DNA of 7,498 nucleotides from Clostridiales bacterium (GTDB lineage Bacteria > Bacillota > Clostridia > Lachnospirales > Lachnospiraceae), in NCBI GenBank assembly GCA_018366495.1, contig JAGZHZ010000050.1, positions 1 through 7,498 on the forward strand, read 5' to 3'. The notes beneath the pieces are model-generated. The model made no database searches. It was not told the DNA's origin and saw only the letters and a program-made list of their open reading frames with translations. This document shows positions 1 through 5,473 of this stretch, in pieces (within the stretch, counting starts at the first letter, position 1; every line of letters starts with the position of its first letter). A program made the position numbers and the translations under genes.

Positions 1-1252
1 TCTCACTGCTCTTCTCTTCTATTTCACTTTCCTGTGTCTCCTGTATATCCGTCTCCGTGACAAGAACGTCTGCAAGAGAATTATCGCTCAAAAAAGTATT
101 GACATTATATAAAAATAAAACATCCGTCACTCGTTTGCTGCTGATCACATTTTCAATATCTTCATAGTAATAGCGTGGATCTACCATCACAATTTCTCGA
201 AAATACGGTGTCAAAAACTGTACAAATGAGTTTGCATAAGAATCCTTGAACAGTAAAAGACAGCGTTCCTGTTCACACGTTGTCGTGATATCCACAAGAG
301 CGTGGTTTCCACCGAAGAAAACTTCATATTTGTCCTTCTGCTCCAGTCTGTCACTCTCATACATCGAAGCCGTTTTTCTCTGCTCATCCGGATAATATAC
401 GACATAGTCATTTTTGATATTTTTAGGAATATAAATTTCAATCGTATCGCTCGCTTTTCGGTATCCGCTTTTCGACGCCAGCGTGCCGGAAAACTGATCC
501 GTCACCGGATAAATTTCATATTCTGATGTCGGATTCTCAATCTGAAGTTCCGGTGCAATCGCCTGAAACACTTCATATGCGCCCCTGCTTGTCCAATGAT
601 GATCTGTTTTATAATAGATTCCATCTGACTGATGCTCTCTTAAAGTGTCGGTCACATCCAGAAAGTGAATTTCGTTTCCCAATTTGCTTTTCACTCTCTC
701 AATATCCTCTGACTGATCCCGTACCGGCGCATCTTCCGGCATATAATCTGTCAGAATATACGCTGCGTTTGGAATTAAAGTAAAGAAAAAATTTAAGTCC
801 GGATGGCGTTTCTGAAAATCTGCAGCTGCGCTTAAATTTCGCTCCAAATTGACCTCATCCGGTTTGCTTAAGACTTCCATCAAATATTTTTCTTTTCCGA
901 GATATACGCCATTTGATTCTTTCTTTCCAAGAAGCCGATCGGCTGACAGTTTCAAGCTGATCCACCAGTCCCGTCCGACAAATTGATCTGAGACGTAAGA
1001 TTCATAGTCTTTCATAAAACTTCCGTCGCTGATTTCTTTCCATCCAAATTCCGGCTTCTGAGCCAGCATTCTGTTCTCTGTCTCCGAAAAATCAGAATCT
1101 TTTTTCATTGCATTTGCCGTCACAATGATAGCCAGTGAAAGAAGCAGAAACCAGGCTGACAGACGATATTGCTTTCTCATCTTGATGCGGATTCTTTTTC
1201 TTCTTCTTTCCATTTTCTGTGCATATCTTGCATTTTTCTTTCTATTTTCCAT
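1..1252 (-). CDS. DHHW family SGNH-like protein (AlgJ/AlgX-like O-acyltransferase partner), C-terminus cut by window edge
   Basis: The frame is open for 417 codons from ATG at 1252 to the left edge, with no stop seen. GAGG lies 7 bases before the ATG. Residues 1-30 are strongly basic (RRRKRIRIK), residues 31-48 form one membrane segment, and the rest should be outside the cell, as in a type II membrane protein. The family hallmark TDHHWT is at residues 216-221, and a candidate nucleophile motif KDSYANSF is at 336-343. By comparison with AlgX/AlgJ, D217, H219 and S338 are the likely catalytic triad. Proteins of this class pair with an MBOAT and transfer acetyl or other acyl groups to an extracellular polymer. 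The gene lies 28 bases after the MBOAT gene, so the two are almost certainly co-transcribed. The last visible residues (about 399-417) are an acidic Glu/Ser/Thr-rich tail. The protein is already of normal family length, so the stop is probably just outside the window. The acceptor substrate cannot be read from the sequence. Confidence 0.88.
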   Translation of the reverse strand, partial: MENRKKNARYAQKMERRRKRIRIKMRKQYRLSAWFLLLSLAIIVTANAMKKDSDFSETENRMLAQKPEFGWKEISDGSFMKDYESYVSDQFVGRDWWISLKLSADRLLGKKESNGVYLGKEKYLMEVLSKPDEVNLERNLSAAADFQKRHPDLNFFFTLIPNAAYILTDYMPEDAPVRDQSEDIERVKSKLGNEIHFLDVTDTLREHQSDGIYYKTDHHWTSRGAYEVFQAIAPELQIENPTSEYEIYPVTDQFSGTLASKSGYRKASDTIEIYIPKNIKNDYVVYYPDEQRKTASMYESDRLEQKDKYEVFFGGNHALVDITTTCEQERCLLLFKDSYANSFVQFLTPYFREIVMVDPRYYYEDIENVISSKRVTDVLFLYNVNTFLSDNSLADVLVTETDIQETQESEIEEKSSE

Positions 1253-1280
1253 CTCTTTACCTCATCCTTCTCATCTGTTA

Positions 1281-2693
1281 TCAGAATCTAAAATATAAAA
1301 ATGGATTATACGTTGCATTGACAAGATATGCTGTAGATAAAAGCAGGATTCCTCCATAAACAAGAACAGAAATTCCTACTTTATATTTTCCCTTTGAAAA
1401 AGCAAACGAACGGAATGCCCGATATACAGCAGGTGTCGCACAAACCACTGCAAACAGTAAAATCCAGAGATTGCTCTTCAAATAATAACGGGCTGTGGCA
1501 TCCATAAAGCCAGCGCCGTTCATTCCAAACATTGCTCCAAGATAGGAAAACGCATTTCCCATAGAGCTTGAAAAGAAAAATACCCATCCTGTCATGACAA
1601 AAAACATAGTGTAAATATGTTTTAAGAATCCTGGCAGTTTTTCCAGTATCCCTTTTAATACATATTTTTCCAGAAAAAGAAGTACTCCATAGTACAGTCC
1701 CCAAAGCATAAAGTTCCATGCCGCTCCATGCCAGAATCCTGTCAGAATCCATACCACAAAAATATTTCGGATACATTTCGGCAGGCTCACTCTGTTGCCT
1801 CCAAGAGGAATGTAGACATATTCTCTGAACCAGGATCCAAGAGAAATATGCCATCTTCTCCAAAATTCTGTGATACTCTTTGAGATATACGGATAGTCAA
1901 AGTTTTTCATAAACTCAAATCCAAACATCTTTCCAAGTCCGATTGCCATATCGGAATAGCCGCTGAAATCATAATAGATCTGCATTGTATAAGCAATACA
2001 TCCAATCCATGCTGTCACAACGGACAGTTCATTCGTCGGCATTGCCACAATCGTATCAAAAGCCATTCCAATGTTATTGGCAAGCAGCACTTTTTTTCCA
2101 AGTCCCCGCAAAAACCATGTCGTTCCTTCTCCAAATCTCGTCAGACTTGTCTTTCTCTTCTTTAACTGTTTTTCAATATCGGAATACTGTACAATCGGTC
2201 CTGCAATCAGCTGTGGGAACATCGATACGTACAGCCCAAAAGAAATCAAATTCTTCTGTGCTCTTACATTTCCTCTGTAGACATCAATCACATAGGAAAG
2301 TGTCTGGAAAGTATAAAATGAAATTCCGATTGGAAGCGGAAGCTCTTTATAAGGAATCTGAAATGGCAGAATTCCATTTAGATTTTCCATAAGAAAACCA
2401 TAATATTTAAAGAATCCTAAAAGTCCCAGATTCACTGCTACAGAGAGCCAGAAACAAAATTGTTCCTTTTTCCAGTCTTCTGTTTCCTGATAATATTCCA
2501 GTTCGATTCCTGTCAGATAGTTAAATACAATACTGAATATCATCAAAAAGATATAGATCGGTTCCCCCCAGGCATAAAAAATCAGACTGACAATCAACAA
2601 CACTACATTTCTTCCAGGCTTCGGCATAAGAAAATAGATCAGCAATGTGATTGGCAAAAACACATATAGAAAAAATATACTACTGAATATCAT
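1281..2693 (-). CDS. AlgI-like MBOAT family membrane O-acyltransferase
   Basis: This is a 470-residue polytopic membrane protein with about ten or more hydrophobic segments and is full length for the AlgI/DltB/PatA class. Diagnostic stretches are FYTFQTLSYVIDVYRG (126-141), DFSGYSDMAIG (242-252), FWRRWHISLGSWFREYVYIP (277-296) followed by LGGNR, and FWHGAAWNFMLWGLYYG (320-336). H322, in the WHG motif, is the conserved family histidine needed for acyl transfer; H282 is a second conserved histidine. Such proteins take acyl groups from a cytoplasmic donor and pass them across the membrane to an SGNH-fold partner. That partner is most likely the DHHW protein encoded 28 bases downstream. I chose ATG 2693 because AAAGGA precedes it at good spacing. 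A GTG eight codons upstream (2717) would place that RBS inside the gene and lacks one of its own. The protein fits the AlgI subgroup better than DltB, and no dltA or dltC is visible. Confidence 0.93.
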   Translation of the reverse strand: MIFSSIFFLYVFLPITLLIYFLMPKPGRNVVLLIVSLIFYAWGEPIYIFLMIFSIVFNYLTGIELEYYQETEDWKKEQFCFWLSVAVNLGLLGFFKYYGFLMENLNGILPFQIPYKELPLPIGISFYTFQTLSYVIDVYRGNVRAQKNLISFGLYVSMFPQLIAGPIVQYSDIEKQLKKRKTSLTRFGEGTTWFLRGLGKKVLLANNIGMAFDTIVAMPTNELSVVTAWIGCIAYTMQIYYDFSGYSDMAIGLGKMFGFEFMKNFDYPYISKSITEFWRRWHISLGSWFREYVYIPLGGNRVSLPKCIRNIFVVWILTGFWHGAAWNFMLWGLYYGVLLFLEKYVLKGILEKLPGFLKHIYTMFFVMTGWVFFFSSSMGNAFSYLGAMFGMNGAGFMDATARYYLKSNLWILLFAVVCATPAVYRAFRSFAFSKGKYKVGISVLVYGGILLLSTAYLVNATYNPFLYFRF

Positions 2694-2780
2694 CTTTCTT
2701 GTTCCTTTCTGCTGCACAATTTATCTTGTAAGTATGTTCTCTTTCTGCTGTACGGACAGAAAAAGAATTTTCAGAATGGA

Positions 2781-3254
2781 TCAAAGGCTGTCCAGAAAGA
2801 TATCTTCTGCCTCTTTCGCATCAGGTGATACCACAAACAGTACATAATTGCCTCTTACATCCAAAACAGAGTCATTTAAAAGTTTACATTGTTCTACACC
2901 GTACCCGTCAAAATTTGTCAACTGTGTCTCTTTTCTCTGCTCTGCAGCTGCTCTGACTGTCTCACCCTGACTTTTGTCTTTTAATTTTACAATCAGCAGC
3001 TCTTCTACGTCCATGTTGAACGTAGATATGTAAAGTACAGCTCCCTCATAATCATTTGCATTTAGTCCATACAATCTTTTTATCATACGATTGCTCGTCT
3101 TCTCCATGCCGGACAGATCCATAGCCGATGCAACTGCTTCTTCCACATCGTCAATCACCGCCTTGCTGCTCGTTTCTCCGTACAGCATACTTCCTATAAA
3201 TACAAAAACGGCAAGGATACACGCATATTTTACGCCTTCTACCACTTTTATCAT
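2781..3254 (-). CDS. DUF4358 family membrane-anchored protein
   Basis: This 157-residue protein has one N-terminal hydrophobic segment (about 8-25) that should act as an uncleaved anchor or signal, leaving a small extracytoplasmic domain. The rest matches my recollection of the DUF4358 pattern: the stretch EELLIVKLKDKSQ (85-97), a central amphipathic helix (about 97-112), FDGYG (115-119), and RGNYVLFVVS (134-143) with an acidic end. DUF4358 has no assigned biochemical function and no catalytic residues are evident. The only cysteines are C12, in the membrane segment, and C123, and there is no lipobox. The start ATG overlaps the stop of the upstream GDSL gene (ATGA), and a GGAG inside the end of that gene serves as the RBS, so translation is probably coupled. 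The setting between a GDSL hydrolase and an MBOAT suggests an accessory subunit or substrate adaptor of the acylation complex. That role is inference from position only. Confidence 0.8.
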   Translation of the reverse strand: MIKVVEGVKYACILAVFVFIGSMLYGETSSKAVIDDVEEAVASAMDLSGMEKTSNRMIKRLYGLNANDYEGAVLYISTFNMDVEELLIVKLKDKSQGETVRAAAEQRKETQLTNFDGYGVEQCKLLNDSVLDVRGNYVLFVVSPDAKEAEDIFLDSL

Positions 3255-3991
3255 TCTACTTCTACTCCATTTATCATATTCATCAGCCAGTATTCATAAA
3301 AATCCTTCATCAGATGGATACCGTCATCCTCATACAAATCCATATGTTCCTGAACAGTCTGTGTATTATCAATAAAGATGTATCCATTATTTTCACATAA
3401 AATTCTAAGCGCTTCATTGTAGGATTCAATCTCGCTGAAGCCAGCGTTCTGATATAATGCGATCTCCTGAACAGGCAGAATAGAGTTAATATAGATCTCT
3501 ACATCTGGAAGTCTTTCCTTTACCTGTTTCAAAATACTGTTGTATTTCTCTGTAAATTCAGAAGGCTCTGCATAGTATCCCATCACATCGTTTAAACCAT
3601 AACACAGAAACAGCTTTTCTGGATTCAACATGGCAATCGTATCAATATATTCTGGGATCACATCAATACGATCACCAGGATTTGCAATCACATGCTGCGA
3701 ATCCATCAGTTCATATTCCGTCAATCCTACACATCTGGAATCTCCCATAATAATAGAATCATAAAATTGATCCCATACAGACAGCTCTCCGTTCTCCATT
3801 GCTTTTTGCCGTTCCTGTCTCTTAATTTCTTTGATTTGTTCTTCAATCTCTGCCGTCTCTTTTGCTTCCAGGTCCTCAATATATGCGATTCCTTCTGCAA
3901 TACTATTTTGTTCTGCCGCTCTCACACGATATGAATTTAAAAATGCGGCTGTGCAGATCATTAAAATCAGCCAGCTTTTTGAGTTCTTCAT
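3251..3991 (-). CDS. Secreted GDSL/SGNH-type esterase or acyltransferase
   Basis: This 246-residue protein has an N-terminal signal peptide (basic start, hydrophobic 7-19, likely cleavage near VRA-A at 25/26). A charged Glu/Lys-rich helix follows (about 37-66), perhaps a coiled coil, then an SGNH hydrolase domain. Visible blocks are IMGDSR (81-86, nucleophile S85), NPGD (104-107, oxyanion glycine G106), YGLND (131-135, oxyanion N134) and DGIH (223-226, catalytic D223 and H226). The full triad and oxyanion set appear intact, so the enzyme should be active. Proteins with this fold remove or transfer acyl groups on sugars and cell-wall polymers. It is the first gene of a minus-strand run with the DUF4358, MBOAT and DHHW genes, so the likely substrate is the polymer acylated by that set. 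The ATG at 3991 is supported by a strong AAGGAGG about 12 bases upstream. A deacetylase and a transferase cannot be told apart from motifs. Confidence 0.88.
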   Translation of the reverse strand: MKNSKSWLILMICTAAFLNSYRVRAAEQNSIAEGIAYIEDLEAKETAEIEEQIKEIKRQERQKAMENGELSVWDQFYDSIIMGDSRCVGLTEYELMDSQHVIANPGDRIDVIPEYIDTIAMLNPEKLFLCYGLNDVMGYYAEPSEFTEKYNSILKQVKERLPDVEIYINSILPVQEIALYQNAGFSEIESYNEALRILCENNGYIFIDNTQTVQEHMDLYEDDGIHLMKDFYEYWLMNMINGVEVE

Positions 3992-4229
3992 TTTCCTGCC
4001 CTTCCTCCTTTTCTTATCTATCTAAAGATACTAAAGATACGTCCTGCTTCCTATTTTATTTATCTGTGCAAGAACATATTACTCCATTTTCTTTTATCCA
4101 GTAATAGTTTATCATACTTCATAGATATTACATATTTTTTATTCATTTTTTATAATTCTGTTAAATCTTGTATTTTTTATAAAAAATCCCCAGATAAAAT
4201 CATAGAATACAAAAAAAAAGAAAAACATC
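3992..4229. other. AT-rich divergent intergenic spacer upstream of the GDSL gene
   Basis: No gene is seen here. The spacer should hold the promoter for the minus-strand acylation genes, but I find no convincing -35/-10 pair on that strand. It contains a tandem 9-base repeat (CTAAAGATA twice, 4022-4039), a perfect 16-base palindrome ATTTTTTATAAAAAAT (4172-4187), and an A-tract (4211-4225). The A-tract lies just upstream of the plus-strand -35 box and could act as an UP element for it. Confidence 0.6.
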
Positions 4230-4258
4230 TTGACAAAACAACAAATTCAGTATTTAAT
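4230..4258 (+). promoter_or_regulatory. Sigma-A-type promoter for the riboswitch-czcD-like transcript
   Basis: A perfect -35 box TTGACA (4230-4235) is followed by a 17-base spacer and a -10 box TTTAAT (4253-4258, one mismatch to TATAAT). Transcription should begin near 4265. This gives a leader of about 190 bases that contains the whole riboswitch. An A-rich tract immediately upstream (4211-4225) would strengthen it. Confidence 0.75.
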
Positions 4259-4283
4259 TATTCTTAAACTCTTTGCACTGCAC

Positions 4284-4299
4284 GTTGTAATGATACAAC
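4284..4299 (+). other. Small 5'-leader hairpin or operator-like dyad
   Basis: GTTGTA (4284-4289) and TACAAC (4294-4299) form a perfect 6-base inverted repeat around ATGA. It lies about 20 bases after the predicted transcription start and before the riboswitch aptamer. It could be an mRNA 5' stabilising hairpin or a protein operator, and nothing decides between these. It is not part of the standard NiCo aptamer. Confidence 0.4.
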
Positions 4300-4315
4300 A
4301 TCATCTACAGTACAA

Positions 4316-4402
4316 ACTGAACAGACGCCGGAAAGATTGTCTGTGCTTTCCGTGTAGTCGGGTTACTCTATGTAACAACAGATGAAACATCTGTGGGACA
4401 GT
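4316..4402 (+). ncRNA. NiCo (czcD) riboswitch aptamer
   Basis: The RNA folds as the four-way junction of the NiCo class, which binds Co2+ and Ni2+ (and reportedly Fe2+) cooperatively. P1 is ACTG 4316-4319 with CAGT 4399-4402. P2 is CGGAAAG 4329-4335 with CTTTCCG 4346-4352. P3 is GTTAC 4362-4366 with GTAAC 4372-4376. P4 is ACAGATG 4378-4384 with CATCTGT 4388-4394. The junction strands carry the conserved features: GTAGTCGGG before P3, and AACAGATG...CATCTGTGGGACAGT at the 3' side. The latter is very close to what I recall of the structurally characterised Erysipelotrichaceae NiCo aptamer. Guanines of these junction strands are the metal ligands in the class. P1 can be extended across a 3x3 internal loop (AGTA 4309-4312 with TACT 4406-4409). 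The element sits directly upstream of a cation diffusion facilitator gene, its known context. It should act as an ON switch: metal binding holds the 3' strand and stops the overlapping terminator from forming. Confidence 0.92.
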
Positions 4403-4435
4403 AGTTACTACTATTGCTCTATAGGTGTTTTTTTT
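4387..4435 (+). terminator. Riboswitch-controlled intrinsic terminator (expression platform)
   Basis: The 5' arm 4387-4404 pairs with the 3' arm 4411-4428 over 18 positions with one mismatch (A4398 with C4417) and several G-U pairs. The loop is about 4405-4410, and eight T follow (4428-4435). The 5' arm consists of the 3' strand of aptamer helix P4, the conserved GGGACAGT and the P1 3' strand. Aptamer and terminator therefore cannot coexist. Without metal the terminator should form and stop transcription just before the RBS at 4438-4444. Confidence 0.85.
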
Positions 4436-4452
4436 ATAGGAGGGAAAAATTT

Positions 4453-5349
4453 ATGAGGGAAAATCAAAAAATATCAAAAGAACAAAACCTTGCTGTCCAC
4501 GTTTCAATCGTCAGTATTGTCGTCAATTTCATTCTTTCTGCCGGAAAGCTTCTCGCAGGTATTGTCGGCAAATCAAATGCCATGATTTCCGATGCCGTTC
4601 ATTCTGCCTCAGATGTTTTGAGTACCATTGTCGTGATTGTGGGCGTAAAAATGGCAGAAAAAAAGGCTGACCAGGAACATCCTTATGGTCATGAGCGAAT
4701 GGAATGTGTCGCTTCTATTCTTCTGGCCATGCTGCTTGGAATTGTAGGCGCTGGGATCGGAATATCAGGTATTCAAAAAATTTTGTCCGACAATTATGAA
4801 AATCTTGTCGTTCCAGGGCTGCTTCCTCTCATCGCTGCCATCGTCTCCATCGTTGTAAAGGAATGGATGTTCTGGTATACGAGAGCTGCTGCAAAAAAGG
4901 TAAACTCAGGCGCCCTGATGGCAGATGCGTGGCACCACCGTTCAGATGCTCTGTCCTCTATCGGCTCCTTTATCGGAATTCTTTTTGCAAGAATTGGCTT
5001 TCCAGTGATGGACCCGATTGCCAGTGTCGTAATCAGTATCTGTATTTTGAAAGCAGCATATGATATTTTCAAAGATGGGATCAATAAGATGGTCGATCAC
5101 AGCTGTGATGCTGACACAGAAGATCAAATCCGAAGCGTCGCATTAAGTATTTCTGGCGTGCTCGGCATTGATGACTTAAAAACTCGTCTCTTTGGATCAA
5201 AATTATATGTGGATCTGGAAATCCTAGCTGACGGCGAACTGAGTCTAAAAAAATCTCATGAAATCGCAGAACACGTCCATACAGCAATTGAAAGCAACTT
5301 TCCAAATTGCATCCACTGTATGGTACATGTAAATCCAGCAGAAAAATAA
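4453..5349 (+). CDS. Cation diffusion facilitator (CDF) family divalent metal efflux transporter, CzcD-like
   Basis: This 298-residue membrane protein has about six transmembrane segments within residues 12-205 and a C-terminal cytoplasmic dimerisation domain (about 212-298). The transport metal site is visible as DAVHSASD in TM2 (H50 and D54) and DAWHHRSD in TM5 (H161 and D165). This is an HD-HD arrangement common in Zn/Co-type CDF members. The loop motif HPYGHERME (76-84) after TM2 is also diagnostic. The C-terminal domain carries histidines (H269, H274, H276, H288, H292) that may bind regulatory metal. The protein exports divalent cations from the cytoplasm, probably by proton antiport. 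The NiCo riboswitch upstream points to Co2+ and Ni2+, perhaps Fe2+, as inducing metals and likely substrates. The ATG at 4453 has AGGAGGG eight bases upstream. An in-frame TTG at 4414 lies inside the terminator hairpin and was rejected. The gene stands alone, with divergent and convergent neighbours. Confidence 0.93.
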   Translation: MRENQKISKEQNLAVHVSIVSIVVNFILSAGKLLAGIVGKSNAMISDAVHSASDVLSTIVVIVGVKMAEKKADQEHPYGHERMECVASILLAMLLGIVGAGIGISGIQKILSDNYENLVVPGLLPLIAAIVSIVVKEWMFWYTRAAAKKVNSGALMADAWHHRSDALSSIGSFIGILFARIGFPVMDPIASVVISICILKAAYDIFKDGINKMVDHSCDADTEDQIRSVALSISGVLGIDDLKTRLFGSKLYVDLEILADGELSLKKSHEIAEHVHTAIESNFPNCIHCMVHVNPAEK

Positions 5350-5405
5350 AATTTCTGCACAGGTTAAATATAAATAACTAAAAAAATCTTACTTTTTTTT
5401 AGATA

Positions 5406-5463
5406 AAAAATAGGAGAAATTCCATAAAACAACGCCAAGTTTTATGAAATCTCTCCTATTTTT
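5406..5463. terminator. Bidirectional terminator between convergent transporter and esterase genes
   Basis: A long inverted repeat pairs 5406-5430 with 5439-5463 over 25 positions with two mismatches, around loop AACGCCAA. The outer part is AAAAATAGGAGA against TCTCCTATTTTT. The A-run on one side and T-run on the other let it serve both the plus-strand transporter and the minus-strand esterase, whose stop is at 5474. A separate run of eight T (5393-5400) lies between the transporter stop and this hairpin. Confidence 0.85.
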
Positions 5464-5473
5464 CATTTATCTT

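Noticed and set aside
1381..1863. 160-codon minus-strand reading frame inside the MBOAT gene
   Set aside because: It lies fully within a well-supported gene in another frame and has no recognisable domain or RBS.
1985..2392. 135-codon plus-strand reading frame opposite the MBOAT gene
   Set aside because: It is antisense to conserved MBOAT motifs and gives a protein with no family resemblance; a shadow frame.
1281..2693. DltB of a D-alanylation operon
   Set aside because: No DltA, DltC or DltD is present. Motifs and the DHHW partner fit the AlgI-type group better.
2693..2717. Upstream GTG start for the MBOAT gene (2717)
   Set aside because: It has no RBS of its own, and the internal ATG at 2693 is preceded by AAAGGA at normal spacing and begins the expected hydrophobic AlgI-like N-terminus.
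4414..4452. TTG start for the CDF transporter (4414)
   Set aside because: It lies within the terminator hairpin and U-run. ATG 4453 has a strong AGGAGGG eight bases upstream.
5382..5400. A-run/T-run hairpin as the transporter's main terminator
   Set aside because: The stem would be only A-T pairs and weak. The 5406-5463 hairpin is far stronger and suffices.
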